Assembly: GCF_051020985.1 (NCBI RefSeq)
Contig: NC_135008.1
Coordinates: 4,712,001-4,776,000 of the forward strand
Length of the DNA: 64,000 bases
Source of the DNA: Nomia melanderi
Taxonomy: Eukaryota > Arthropoda > Insecta > Hymenoptera > Halictidae
Reading direction: 5' to 3'
The notes below the pieces were generated by a model. The model worked only from the letters and a program-made list of their open reading frames with translations. It made no database searches and was not told the DNA's origin. Positions 1 through 12,495 of the stretch are shown here, in pieces; position 1 is the first letter of the stretch; the number at the start of each line of letters is the position of its first letter. The position numbers were made by a program, and so were the translations under genes.

Positions 1-3000
1 TTGCGCTTTGTTTGGATACTCGCGGGAACGTCTAGCTCTTCCTCGCCGCGTTTCCACGCGAGAAACGGGAACCCCGTTAGTCATTTCTTCCCGTATTCTG
101 TTATACGCTCGTCCCTTCTATTCCCCCATTCCAACATCAAATCCCTACATCGATACAAATACCGTTATTACGATCATCCCATTGTCTTACAACAATACTC
201 CGAACCCCGCATTCGCCTCTCGTCTTTCCCACAAGATACTCGTCCAAGAATGTTTCCAAAGAAGTCTCAAAAATAAATCTCCGAAGCTAAACATTTCCAT
301 CGAATCGGACGATTTACGGGAGTACCTCATTCCGCGCTCCACAATTAACAGACGCAACACGCGCGAGCCGCGGACTGATTTATCCCCGAACGGTTAAGCG
401 GTGCCGGACGTGCATTGTCGATTACGCTTCCAAATACGAGACGAGTCTCCGTAGGGGATGAAATTTTCGGTGGGCCGCGTTTCCGTGAACGCCGGAGCAT
501 CGCGTACGATTCTCAGCGGCGTCGTGTGACGCGTGCACGTGTACCATTTCTCTCTTTCGCTCCTCGGAGGCTGCGCCCGGCCTTTCTCCGCCGGAGAAGA
601 GAAAGAGACGCGGAAAAGAGAGCGTGCGAAGGACGAAGCCAGCACCGGACCGAGGACCGACCGGCCTAAGATTCGAGCAACTTGACACTGAACACATGGC
701 CCCACTTCTCGAGCCCACACTCGCCTCCAGAAGACCCTCCGTCTCTTCTTGCCCTTCTTTCCCGGCCTCCCTCGCGCGCTCCAGTTCGGTTTCCTTCACT
801 TTTGTTCGGCCGGCCGCCCTCCCCCTTTCCCCGCCGATGCCCTTTTCCCTTTCTTCGTTCCCCGATTCCGTGCCCTCGCATATATCGATGCCCCTCTCCT
901 CCTACGACTGTGCGGCGAGCTTTAATTTGATTCGATTCGCGTTACGACGCGCGGGAGAGGTTCTTCAAAATGGCCCGGCGAACTCGATGCTTTCGTTCTT
1001 TCCTTCGCCGTAATGAATGCCGCTCCTCGCTTGGAATAATCTTTCCTCGACCTTGTGTCTGGTTCGCGGTATTGATTATCTTCTCTGTTAGGGAACGAAC
1101 GCGAGCGTTCGCCGGTACTTTTCAATGGTACCGGAGTCTCGAAGCGTGGAATCGTTCGTAACGTCGGCTTTGTCGGTTCGGTGGACGTTAATTGATTCGA
1201 TCGGAGGCGTCCGAGCATTCTCATTGTATTCGCTCGGAAGGTGGACTCGAATAATGGCGGAAGAGGAAACTCGATGACGGAACTTGCGACAGGAAAAGTA
1301 CAAGTTGTCTATGATTCCTCGGCGAGAGGTCGGGTCACACGAAGTTGCTCGTTATTCACGTGATTGATTAGTCGCTATCAGTGTGTTGCAGATTTTTTTA
1401 CATTCGTCGTATGGTACACTTGTTTATGTTGTCTGAAACAGAAATAGTGCGCAAGCTGGTCACACCATGACGCGCGGAATTCGAAAGACTCGCTTAGAAT
1501 ATAAAAGAATGAATAAACGAGAATACGAAATGGTGCCACCGAATTAATACATATTAATAAATGACCCTCGGTACTTGCGCGATAAATGAAACTCTTCAAC
1601 GTCACCTTCTTTGTTAATTAAAATGTGATCAGCGGTCTCCGGTTTTTTGTGTGTTTACGCATTTATACGTTAATTTCTATGAATGAAATTTCTACGAATA
1701 ATCAGCGTTTACGTTGATAGTTTTGTCATGGTAATGGCGAGATAAAAACTTCGTTACCCTCGTTCGAGCCTTTATGCAATTTAACGATGACGAACGAGGA
1801 AATCGCGAGCGAGTACAGTTTCGCGAAGCAGTTGGAAAATAATGCAACTTGGACGCACACGCAATCGAGGAGTGTTGTTTATTCTTCGCGAAGAATCGGT
1901 ATCGAGCGTCATTCAAACAATTTTTACGTAATGCGGACGGTTTCGCTGTAACTGCACCGAAGGCGCCCGCTATCGATCGGTTTTCATCAATCCGATGAGA
2001 TCATTGTTGCACGATTGCGGATTTATTCAACAACAAATGCGTGCTTCGATCCACCGTCCCCGGGAACGGTCGAACCGTTACTTCTCGATAAACCGAACGC
2101 CGCTTCCCGTAGAATCTTCGAATCCCAGAAAGTCTGCTCCCCAAAATCAAACAAAATGCTCCAGAATATTTATCGCTTCGGGTCGAAAAGCTTGTGACAG
2201 CCACAGGAAACTCGAGCACATTGTCCACGGGTGCTCCAGTCTCCAAGGGTTTTCGGAGCAGGGATGATTTGTCGCGACAGGAAAAGCTTCTCAGAACCTC
2301 GCTTCCGCACTCGAGCCCGCCGAAGACGAAATCTCCGAATTCGAGCATTCGAACAGTTTCCTCGAGAGACCAAAAAAAAAGACATCCCAACGACTCGAAG
2401 CTGCTCGAATCGTTACACAAGTGAACGCTAAACGCTCCCATCTCGAGCGTAACAAAATTACCAATCCTCACAAAGACCTGCCCGGCGAGCAACAGAAAAG
2501 AGACAACGGCGAGCAACCCGTACGTTAAAACGTTCAAAGGAATACATTAACGGCGGTCCCGGCGAAAGAAAGAAATAAAGAAAGAAAAAGAAAAAAGAGA
2601 TGTATCGAGGGCGTGAAAGGCCTTGGCGCGTAATCCGGCGATTTTTCAAAGCTCGCGCGAGCGCGGCGTCCTGTGTCAGCATAGAAATAAGGAATTTCAG
2701 TGGTCCGCGGGTCCGCGGAAGGAGAGAGAGAGCCGTTCCGTTGCAGGGTGGAAAAGTCGCGCGGGTAGATAGTGCCCGGTGAAAGAGCGAATAGCGGGCG
2801 AAGGGCTCGCAGCGGAGGCGACGGCTCGGTGGTCCGCTGATAACGTATTCTCGGTAGAAGGAAGAAGACTGACGGAAGATTGCTTTTACAGGCAGCCGAC
2901 AGCGCGCGTTGTCGGTTCCTGTGAATGTGTTCTTTTCCTCTCCTCACTTCGCTTCGCTTCGCTTCTGCATTTCCCGTCGCGTCGTGAAAACCGAGAGGAC

Positions 3001-5829
3001 TCCTCTCTCTTTCCCGGCTGCTGCGACAGCTTCGGGGTGCCTGACGGGCTCTCTGACGGTGATAGCGTCGCGACGACGACGCGCTGGTGGTGGTGGTTGC
3101 CGGTGGACGTCGACGGTGTGCACGTTACCCGGCGACCCGCGAGCCGTGTGTACGTGTGCCTGTGGTCCGCACCCGCTCATACATAAACAAGAGATCGGCC
3201 GACGCCGCTTCAAAAGAAGAGACGCTAGCTGGGACTCCATTATGTAGAGCATATCCCACGGCGGTCCTATAAAGAATACTAACGATACGGCTTTCTCTCC
3301 CTGCCAAGGTTTTCTCGCTCCTTCGAGGTCCGACCCTGGCTGAGAACCCCTGCGACCGAGCACCGCCGCGGAAAGACCACCCTTCCGTCAAGAAACTCGC
3401 CCTCCTCGCTCCCCCTTCTCTCGCTCCCACCCTTCCGTTCTACCTTTTTACCGTGTTTCTTCCGTGCACGGGAGAATGCGAGCTTCTCTGGCGCATAGTT
3501 GCACGCAGACGCACTCGAAAGGCGATTAATGGGCTGAATTAATTAGTCATCGAAGGGGAGCGTTCGCGCGGGAATCGGGTCACTGGTTGAGGATTCTTTC
3601 GGCTTTGTGCTCGGTTATGGATAAAAAGGAGTCGGGGATTTGGAATTGTAACGCTTGAAATAGTCATGAGCGTCTACTTTTGGAAAGGTCGGTTCTTCAA
3701 CTGTAGAGGACGAATTACTTTTGTTCTTCGCGATGGAAATACGAGGTTATATTTCTCGGGGTGTGAATTACAATCCTGCTCGCGTCTGAGTTCTTGATCG
3801 TTGTCGTTGAACTTCGAACGGATCCGTGAGCATTCATGGCGATCGAATTACCTGTGTAGTTAATCGATCGGCACCGAGCGTTTAAACTTGAATGAATAAT
3901 TGAATTGACAGGCGTTTCGCTAATTTTCAACTTACGTTTCTTACCCTCGTTCCGATCGGTTTCGTCGTTTTACAGGATCGCATGATTATTTGATTAGGGA
4001 CCCGAGAATGAAGTCTTGTTCTTGTATCTCGAAACGCGACGCGACCCGCTCCATTCTCGCGCCGCGGAGGAGCCGCAGCTCCGAGCTCCGTGTAAACGTG
4101 GATATCCCGGTGCTCTCGTATTATTTTTTTCCCGCCTCTTTTTGTCTTGTGCGATCCGGCCGAGGGGGCAAAGGAAATAATTGAGATAACGAGACAGAGA
4201 ATACGAGAAAGTAAATTAATGATCTCTTATTCGGTATTGTACGCGCGCCTCCGAAGGGTCTCGGCTTCGACAGCACGAAATTAGTCAATAGCGCATATCT
4301 TCGTTTCCCTTCCTTGCTGTACGTGCTCGCGGCCGCGTAATCAGCGCTGTGGTCGGACTTAATTATACAGCACTCGGTGCCGACCGTTCCCGTCGGCCGA
4401 CGGTATTATAATGAATCTAAAAATCCAGTGTTCCTCCGCTACCGCTGGGAAACTAGTTTCACGCCTCCGGGGACGCGACTGTTATCGCTCTCAATTTAAT
4501 TCCTTCGATCCGTCCACGATTGTTTCCAAGCGACGCAGTCTCCGTCGACTGAAGAATATTCCGAGACAAACATTCATTTATAAACCTTTATCGTCTACCC
4601 ACAAGTGTATCATTAAATAAACTCAGATCATCGCTAGAATCTTCCTTCTTCACACCAGAAAATTAACAAAATTAACAAATAACAATATTTCTTCAATTCT
4701 TACGATCAATTCGAAGAATCGATTCCTTCGAATTCTACTACAGCACGCATCGTACGATTTTTCGTAACTTCTTAGGCTCCAGTTGTAAGCTTCCGTTCTA
4801 AGACGCGTTACTCCGCGAGGAGACCGTTTGTCCGCCATATTTCTTATTAGATGTCCTGTGGGACGTCTCGTGTGCATCGTGAGCGCTTCTCACAGTAACG
4901 GAAGTCGCCTCGAATCGCGCAGCTTCGACTCCTCCGACTCGGGCCTCCCCCCTCCGTTGCTGGAACACACCACCGCCACCCCTGCACGGCTACTTGAGCC
5001 CGAACAGATGCTGCATCCCCAAAAAACCACGCTCCCATTGTGCCACTAATAGAAAGTCAAGCGTCGGCTTACACGCCGCTGCTCCGCGGACCTCGCTGTA
5101 CGCGCACGCCCGTTCGAAAAAATTTGACTGCCGGTTACGCGTACCCTTTAATTGGTTCCGACGCGGATTGTGAAACGTGATTTTCGCGGTAACTTCAAGT
5201 GCGCCGCGCCGCTCGCCGGATCCTCATGATCGTCGATCGCCTGTCAAAGTGCTCGGAAACGATACGGGAATGGTTACGCGCGGTTCGCGGTTACAGTGTT
5301 GTGCTTTCGACAGTTTGTTCTTTGGATCGGTTCGCGTGTTCGTTTGCGAGACCGTTTGATTCCGTTCACATGCGAAGAATAAACTCGAGGAGAACAATCC
5401 GGCAGTTAATTTGTAAGTTTCATTAGTACGACGCTCGCGGTCGAATTGGCTGTTGAATGCAATTGTAAATCCTGCTGAACAGATTTTTCGATTTTGTGAA
5501 CAGTGCGTGATTACATCGACAAATCACGGCGTACGTTTCGCTGATTAATTAACCAGATAACCGCGCGCACGTTGTGAACGTGCACTTTCAAAATGGCCGT
5601 CTGGAACGCATCAAATTTCCACGGAACGAAACGCGCCGCGACAGTTGCACGTTCCGGTACGAATGATGCAAATTAGCGGAAACGCAGTTGGCTAATTTCA
5701 GTGTTCACGATCTCGTGCGTTCGCGATCCTTAAGCAGCGCGTCTGATAATCCGACATCGATAAACCGTAGGCTCATCCGTTACGAACACGAGATAAATCA
5801 GCGGATCTTCCTCTTCTGTTCTGCGAGTG

Positions 5830-5862
5830 CTCTCTCTCTCTCCCTCTCTCTCTCTCTCTCTG
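5830..5862. repeat. (CT)n microsatellite
   Basis: An almost pure CT dinucleotide run of about 33 bases with one interruption. Similar tracts recur through the SoxD introns. Confidence 0.9.
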
Positions 5863-7280
5863 TTTCTTCCCTTCTCTCCTCGATACCGCATTCCCATTCA
5901 TTCCGATACCGATTCATTAACTTGACGAAATGAGGAATCGCGCAAATCATCTTTCCCCTTTCCACAAAAGACACCGCATCCACCTCTTCATCCCTTAGCC
6001 ATCCCGGTTCGATCGTTTCGATGGAAATGCCAGCTGAACAGCGTTTTATTTTGTCTCGCTGTTCCGTCGTCGACGGAAAGAAACCTTGTAACAATTTTCC
6101 CCCGTCCCATCGGGCTCCTCTTTCTTCGAAATCGAGCTCTCGGTTTTAAATCCTCTCGCTTTTTATCTGGTCGTCGCGTTTTTTCCTGTTCAACGGCTGG
6201 ATGGAATTCTCTGTTACCAAGATCGGTAATCCGGGAAACAACGAGCACGTTTCCCAACAGGCCGATGAAAAAACCGGGAGATACGGAAACGAACCGGAGT
6301 AACCAAAAAATTGATAGACTCGAACAACTGAGAGTGGAGGGGGAGCCGCGCACTCCGATTCTCCTACGATCGCATTGGCGCTTAATCGTGTTCCGGTCGT
6401 TCTTATTACGCGCTATCGTAAATCATTATGAAATTACCCGGTCCCGGAGGCGTATAGTAAACTGCAACGCAATTATCTTAGCGCTTACGCGCCGCGTGCG
6501 ATCGGACACAATGCTCGACTTATCGGGAAAGGTCGAACATCCCAGTTACACTTACTCCGTAGATAAAACTATCATTGAAACCAATGTTACGGGTGCATGT
6601 AAAACTGCATCTTATCAACGGGCAGCTCTCATTGCGGAGGATAAGCCGCTACCACCACCACCACCGCCGCCGGCACGCCTCTACCAAGTCCAATTTTATG
6701 ATTTACGACAGCCGGCGATCCCCTATTTTAAGCGTACCGAGTCAAATTTACTTCAGCCGCGTTGTTATTCGGGACCGTAAACGATATATTCAGAAAATCG
6801 CCACCTCTTCTATTTTCCACGTTGAACAATATCTCACAAAATGTTGCCGCAACAAATGGCGGCGGACCGGGCCGGACCGATTCGGGGAACGGGCGACGCT
6901 GACAAATTTACGAATCGCGCGTATTGTATTTACAATTTCTCAGGTTCGAGCGCGCGAAAGAAGACAGAATAAATTTCGACGATCGCTGGCAGTGAGGCTG
7001 CGCCTAGAATAACTCATCTTCAAAATAACTAGACAATGTTACTTCCGGTGACTAACGCCGATATTCGCCGGCGGCCGAGATTTATTTTGTCGCCGGACAC
7101 CGGGCCCTTCCGGGGAAACAAATTTCGTGCATTGTCGGGCCGCGTGGCTTCTTCTCCCCCACCGGCCCGTCCCGTGTGATTTCAGTCGCCCGGTCCTTGA
7201 CGGCATCTGGCGGTTAAAAATATATATTTCTCTTTTTTTCGCCGGCTGTTTTCGTTCCGCCTCCTAGGCCTAGGCTTAGA

Positions 7281-7310
7281 CGCCGAGAGAGAAAGAGAGA
7301 GAGAGAGAGC
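7281..7310. repeat. (GA)n microsatellite
   Basis: A GA-rich run of about 30 bases, followed immediately by a short CG-rich run (alternating CG near 7,311-7,320). Confidence 0.85.
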
Positions 7311-9073
7311 CGCGCGCGCGTTTCGCGAAGCAATTACGACGGCCACGTGAAACGCAGACGCGCCCAGCCCGCTGTCTCTGTTTCCCCGCGACAGAAATAC
7401 TTCTCGTATAAGGACAGCGGCGAGTTTCAGCAGCTCGTGGCCGCGGCGACACAAACGGGCCTGCGTGGAAATCTAGAGCGAGCCCTCCGCCGCCGCTCAG
7501 ACAATGGAAAATGTAGAGCCGAGCCGGCACCGTGACAATGACGGAACCGCGAGCGAGCGGGCGACCACTCGGCGAAATTTATCTTGCGGCCGCGCGTCGC
7601 TCGCGATTTTCCACCGTGCTCTCCTCCTCTTTCAGCCGCGGTGAACTCTCGCCGGCGTGCCGGGAACAATTGCAACCAGCGCCGGCTTCGGAGCGAAATG
7701 CTTTATTCTTGAAACTCGCGTCCGAAAGTCTCCCGGGTTTCAGAATTTTCGGAACTTGCGCTGATTTCACGCGGATTGCGATGTAAAAGAATGTCTAATT
7801 TAGAAACTCGTTCGTCAACTGCAATATTTACGCCGCGAATGATTCTTCGTTCGCCGATTTCATGGCTTTTCTATTCGAGTCTCGAGGGCTTGAGAAAGAA
7901 ATGCAGTTCTGGGCTCGGGAAACTTTAAATATGCTGTAGAGATTGCGAGATTCTATATGACGTCCCTTTAAAGTAGATAATTCTCGTTTTCCTACGGCCT
8001 CGTGAAAGAATAATCAAGAATTATCTTAAGACCGGTGGGATTCAGGATCTCCATGAATTAATGAGCTCCCTTTTTCTGGTGCACCGCAGTTTTAACCAGC
8101 CTGACCCAATGACTTTCAAATTTAATCTACATTCGCCGTTCAAACAGCGCCGAAAGATTTATTTCGTATCAACGTTGCCGGGATCACGTATGAACTGACA
8201 AGTTACAAGACGTTTAACTGTCGCGACGATTACGAGGATTTTTGGCTAGAACATCTTCCATCTCGTGGATCGATGGAGATGATACTCTTCGGCGTGGAAT
8301 GCCAGCGGCGCGGGAACGGTCGAACAAAAGAAAGCGTGTCACTATTTTTGCGATACCTGAGTGTCTCATCAGTCTCGGAAATTATATTCCCGTGACAGTT
8401 GCCAGCGCTACAGTCGATGACGTTCTCGGTTAAATGCGTGACGTCTGCGGGCTTCAAATGTTTCAGAATTTAGACAGCACTCCGTGGAAACAATCGGTCG
8501 TCGTGTTGCCGAGAAAAAAAGTAGAACCGTAATGGGATCGCGAGGTGGAAGTTTCATTGACCCGAAGATTAATATTCATCTCGAGCATTTTCGGGAAGCT
8601 ATTTCGGATATCGGCGGTTGTGCGGTAACGATCACCTTATTTCCATTGTTCGATCGATCAGGTTGAAAGGCGATTTCGTGGAATTCTGGGACCTCTGAGC
8701 GCCGTATCGTCCCCGAGTAAATTTAGGAATCGTTTGTCGTAGTTCTACGTGTTTTCCTAAATATCTTATCGGAGGAGGCAAAGGCTAAACCGAAGGACAT
8801 CCGAGCCACGAACGTTTTCGGTTGCGTAACAATCGATTCTGTTTTTAAAAAAATATTCGGCTCCGAGCGGTGCGCGCTCGAGAAAGCACGGCCAGCGGCG
8901 GCGTTTGTCCGAGGACAGTGGAGAAATTCGGCACAATCCCGTCATTATCGTGTGTCTTCGGGGTCAACGAGACACGATGGACTTTCGACTACGTAGCACC
9001 ATGCTAGCCGTCCTAGCTAGTCGTCCGCCATATTGGTCGCCAGCGGCCGACACGGATTCTTCATTCATGTCTA

Positions 9074-9093
9074 GTTAGTCATTGATGACTAAC
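9074..9093. repeat. Perfect 20-bp palindrome, 9-bp arms
   Basis: Arms GTTAGTCAT and ATGACTAAC are separated by TG. Each arm carries a TGACTAA/TTAGTCA half-site like those bound by bZIP factors. It may be a dimer-binding site or a chance hairpin; the sequence does not decide. Confidence 0.5.
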
Positions 9094-9403
9094 ATGTTGG
9101 GATGATGCGCACGCCAAATTATTTACCATACCGGTTAACGTATTAATCCGGGGAGATCGAGTGACTCACGAATACTATTCAAGAGTTTTCACATTTACGA
9201 GAAGAGAAATTCAGTCCTTCAATCGTTAACACTGCCGGACACACCGAAATCACTCCTAATTTCTTTCTCACAATTAGTAAAAAGACACGCATGCTTCTCA
9301 GAGAAATAACCAAAGAAGTTGATTTGTTAATAGCCAAACTACAATGTAAGTCGTTTAAAATCTTCATAGATGCACGCTCGTAGTCTCTAGAGAGAAAGAT
9401 CAA

Positions 9404-9639
9404 CCCTTTGCACTCGGATGTTTCTTACTAGAAATATTTAACATTTCTACGAGGCGAAGACGATGTTCTTCGAGACTAATTCGAGGAGAAATCACCAGTA
9501 CATTGAGGAACATAGCTGTTTTATTCCAATGTTTCACGTATCGGGGTATTATGCAAAGTTTAACATTAAACATCACATTCTATAGTTTTACTGTGTCAAA
9601 TCAAGTGGCGACCGAGAGTCACCTCTCGAGTGCAAAGGG
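9404..9639. mobile_element. piggyBac-like MITE, 236 bp, non-coding
   Basis: The element starts CCCTTTGCACTCGGA and ends with the inverted counterpart TCGAGTGCAAAGGG, so the terminal inverted repeats match over about 14 bases with one mismatch. The right end is flanked by TTAA (9,640-9,643) and the left by TCAA (9,400-9,403), read as a mutated TTAA. TTAA target duplications and ends beginning CC(C/T) are the hallmark of piggyBac-superfamily elements. The interior is AT-richer than the surroundings and encodes nothing, so it is a non-autonomous copy. The superfamily is inferred from the ends only. Confidence 0.75.
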
Positions 9640-11565
9640 TTAAAAGGTCAGTTGAAGTGCTCGGTAGATAGTTCTAGCGTTACGTCTTTCCCGGTGAGCC
9701 AAGAACCATTTCAAAGGAACAGCGAACCGGAATTCCTGTCGAGCCCGTCGACACTCGAAATTTTCGTAGCCCGTGGACCTTATTTCACTCGGTGGGCGCA
9801 GTACCATCGAGCGACGAACGAGCACAGTTAACCGGCGACAATTCTTTCCTCGTTCCCGCGCGCGGCCGATTTATCGTCGAAGCAGGGCTTCTTTATCAGG
9901 GGCCGGCTTTTTCGGGCGCGCTGCGATCGCAACACATGCGACTCGTCGTAAAGGAAGCACGTGTTCGCTGCGCCCGGCCGACGCCGCCCGGCCAGCTCCC
10001 CCGGTGACGCGCGTGCACGAATATGCACGCGTAATCCGCGAAAAAAGCCGGCCGGTCACGCGTGCACGCCGGCTGACAAAGCGTCGGCGAGCGCGCTCCG
10101 GCGCGGCTGAGCTTCGTCGAGCCCGACGCCGAGGAAAATCGCGATTTCCGGAAATTCCGGGAACGCCGGGAATGTCCGGAGCGCCGGCTTTTTACGCTTC
10201 ACTTGCGTTCCGGGAAGCTGTGGGCGGTCTCGCCGATTTTCTCTAATTACACGCGGCTCGTTTGGTCTCGCGACATTACTCTTCGCTCGCTGCATCTTCC
10301 ACCGAAGGGTAGTCGGAGTTTTAAAATGGAATTCGAACGAAAGTCTTTGGTTTCGATTATCCTTACAATTGGGATAGTTGAACTGTATCGATGCGTCGAT
10401 GATGAATCAAAGGATTTCGATCGAATTCTATGAATCTTCGAAAGAAGTTCCATGAAATATCCTTTCCCATGGAACTGAGTCTAAGCCTAGTGATACGAAC
10501 GGTCCGCTCGTGGTTGTGCCGGATAAGCCGCGTTTAAAGAGAATCGAGCGAAACCGTCGAAACACAATTGAATTGCTCCGAGATTACACGTCCACCGGTA
10601 TCTGACGAAACAGCCTCGACGATATCGTCACGTAGACCGCGATTTCGGGAGCGAGATCGCCTTCAGCGCCGTAGTTGTTCAGCTCCTGACCTCGCAACCT
10701 CGCTCAGCTTTGCCGGTTGCCAGATAATCGTTCCAGAGCGTGTGTTTCGCTTAGACCGAGCCGCCCCGTCGCGCCGTCCCCCCGTCACGATCTTGGCCGA
10801 TTGATAGAAAGAGGATTACGACATTCGCGGACAACAATAATAATCCACGCTCAATGATCGCGCTTCAATTATTGCGCCTCGTGTTACGTTTGCGTAATAT
10901 CGTCTCGGGGGCGAGTCCCCGTTTTCGGCGATTTGGATTTAGATTTGGTAATTTGTAGACGGAAATGAGCGGACCGGGTCTAGGCGAGGCTGGCTAAATT
11001 AACGTCAGATAGAGTTCAGACGGGCGGGGGTGTCGGGGGTCACCGGTAAGGAGGCGAGCCGTCGTCTAGCCCGTGGACACACCTTGACTAAATCCATCCT
11101 TGAAATCCGTTTAGACGTCGGGGGCAGCGGAGGCCCGGTGGGTGGAGAGTTAGCTGACTGTCCGAGGGTGGTTAATTGTTCCCAAAGATTCACGGTTCCC
11201 GTGTTAACAAGCCGTAAGTCAAAGTCCTTGGATCGCCGGCCGTTTGTCCGCGCCGGGAATGATTTACAGCGAATTGTCGGCAACGTGCCATTAACCGTGA
11301 CATGCGCTACCGTGAACTATCCCCGCGCATTATGTATTGTAACGAGATTCCTGCGAAGAATATAGCGCCCGCGGGCCGAGGCGGTGCGCCGCGACGACTT
11401 TGTTGCGGCGATTGCGCAATTACCGCGCGACACGAGGAAACAAAGTACTCTTTATGCTGCGTAATTCGATAAGAAAAAGACAAAAAGTATCCGGCCGTAC
11501 ACGGACACACAGGCAAAAGAACTGTAGCACAAGCTCCCGGCGTACGTTGATCGAGAGCGAGAAAG

Positions 11566-11667
11566 AGTGAGAGAAAAGGAGAGAATGTTAGATTGGAGGA
11601 GAGAAAGAAGGAACGAAAGAGCGGGAGAGAAAGAGAGCGAGAGAGAGCGAGAGAGAGAGAGAGAGAA
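11566..11667. repeat. GA-rich low-complexity tract before SoxD exon 1
   Basis: About 100 bases of GA/GAA repeats end just before the pyrimidine tract and acceptor of the first SoxD coding exon. An in-frame ATG at 11,567 reads through it, but the peptide is only an Arg/Glu repeat and I do not treat it as coding. Confidence 0.8.
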
Positions 11668-11766
11668 GCGTTATCGTTGTTACATCGCGGCGACAAAGCA
11701 AGAACAGTTGCCGGTCGGTCCAGCGCGTGCAACAAACTCACCTGGACGTTTCCGTTTCGCTTTCAG

Positions 11767-12495
11767 ATTGAGGATGTCCTCAAAGAGGAAGTCACCACCA
11801 ACGAAGCTATCGGAGGGCGGGGGCGGCACGGGTACAGTGGCAGGCGCAGGCAACGAGGAGGAGGAGGACACGACCTCGTCGGTGACCGGTGGTCCCGGTG
11901 GCGAGATTGCCGTCGGCGAAGAGGATCCCACCACCCCCGTCGGCATCGAGGAGTGCTATCCTCATCAGAGGGGAGGTGACTGCGAGTCGTCCGGTTGTTC
12001 CTCACCGGCGACGACCAGCGAGCCGGATCTAAGGGACTCGCCGTCGCCGTCGTCCAACTCCCTGCGCACCAGCAAGCGACAGAGGATCGTGCACGGAAAC
12101 CAGGACACCCTGACCCCCTACCACTATCCTCACCACCACCATCACCATCATCATCATCACCATCACCACACGAACACATCGTCTTCGTCCGGTGGTGTCG
12201 TGGAACCAGCTAGCTCCTCGGAGTGCGGCTCGCCGCCCACACCCCTAACCGTTGACCCGTACTACCCGAACCATCCCCATCACAACAACAACAACAACAC
12301 CGTCACGCAGAACAACAACAACAACAACGGGGGCAGCAGCGCTACGCCAGGCGGCAAGCGATCCATGGACGACGTGCTGAAGAGGTTAACCTGTAAGATG
12401 AACAGCGAGTCCTTGTCGCTGCAGGACGACACTACCAACAACAGGCGGAACAGCCCGCCACCGTCGTCCACCCCGACGGGACACAACACGCACTG
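11767..12495 (+). CDS. Sox102F: SoxD coding exon 1 (N-terminal region, residues 1-240)
   Basis: The acceptor is a pyrimidine tract ending TTTCAG at 11,766; the first 7 bases are 5' UTR and translation starts at 11,774 (MSSKRKSPP). The donor TG|GTTAGT leaves two bases of a Cys codon. The exon encodes a disordered Ser/Gly/Pro/Glu-rich region, a basic patch (TSKRQRIVH), 13 consecutive His (residues 120-132), Asn runs of 5 and 6 (171-175, 180-185) and a short helix KRSMDDVLKRL (195-205). The helix resembles a conserved stretch upstream of the zipper in vertebrate Sox5/6. Confidence 0.92.

Larger units (their letters stand above)
1..11766. other. Gene-free 5' region upstream of the SoxD coding exons
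   Basis: No open reading frame in this stretch resembles a known protein or shows a convincing exon chain. The sequence is CpG-rich and has CT/GA microsatellites near 5,830-5,862 and 7,281-7,310, plus a MITE at 9,404-9,639. Because the first SoxD coding exon opens with a splice acceptor at 11,766, at least one non-coding SoxD exon must lie upstream, here or beyond the window. I could not place it. The stretch 2,690-3,440 is the most CpG-dense candidate. Confidence 0.6.

Noticed and set aside
2001..2537. A 178-codon minus-strand frame beginning with a hydrophobic, signal-peptide-like stretch
   Set aside because: It has no ATG at the start (TTG), an in-frame stop just upstream, no splice acceptor to rescue it, and a tail without recognisable sequence.
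4828..9040. Scattered GCCAT sites (for example near 4,831 and 9,028) suggesting YY1/Pho binding
   Set aside because: The core is too short and common in CpG-rich DNA to claim a regulatory element without conservation data.
11567..11773. An in-frame ATG upstream extending SoxD by 69 residues
   Set aside because: The extension is an Arg/Glu repeat encoded by a GA microsatellite, and a good pyrimidine tract and acceptor at 11,766 separate it from the exon.
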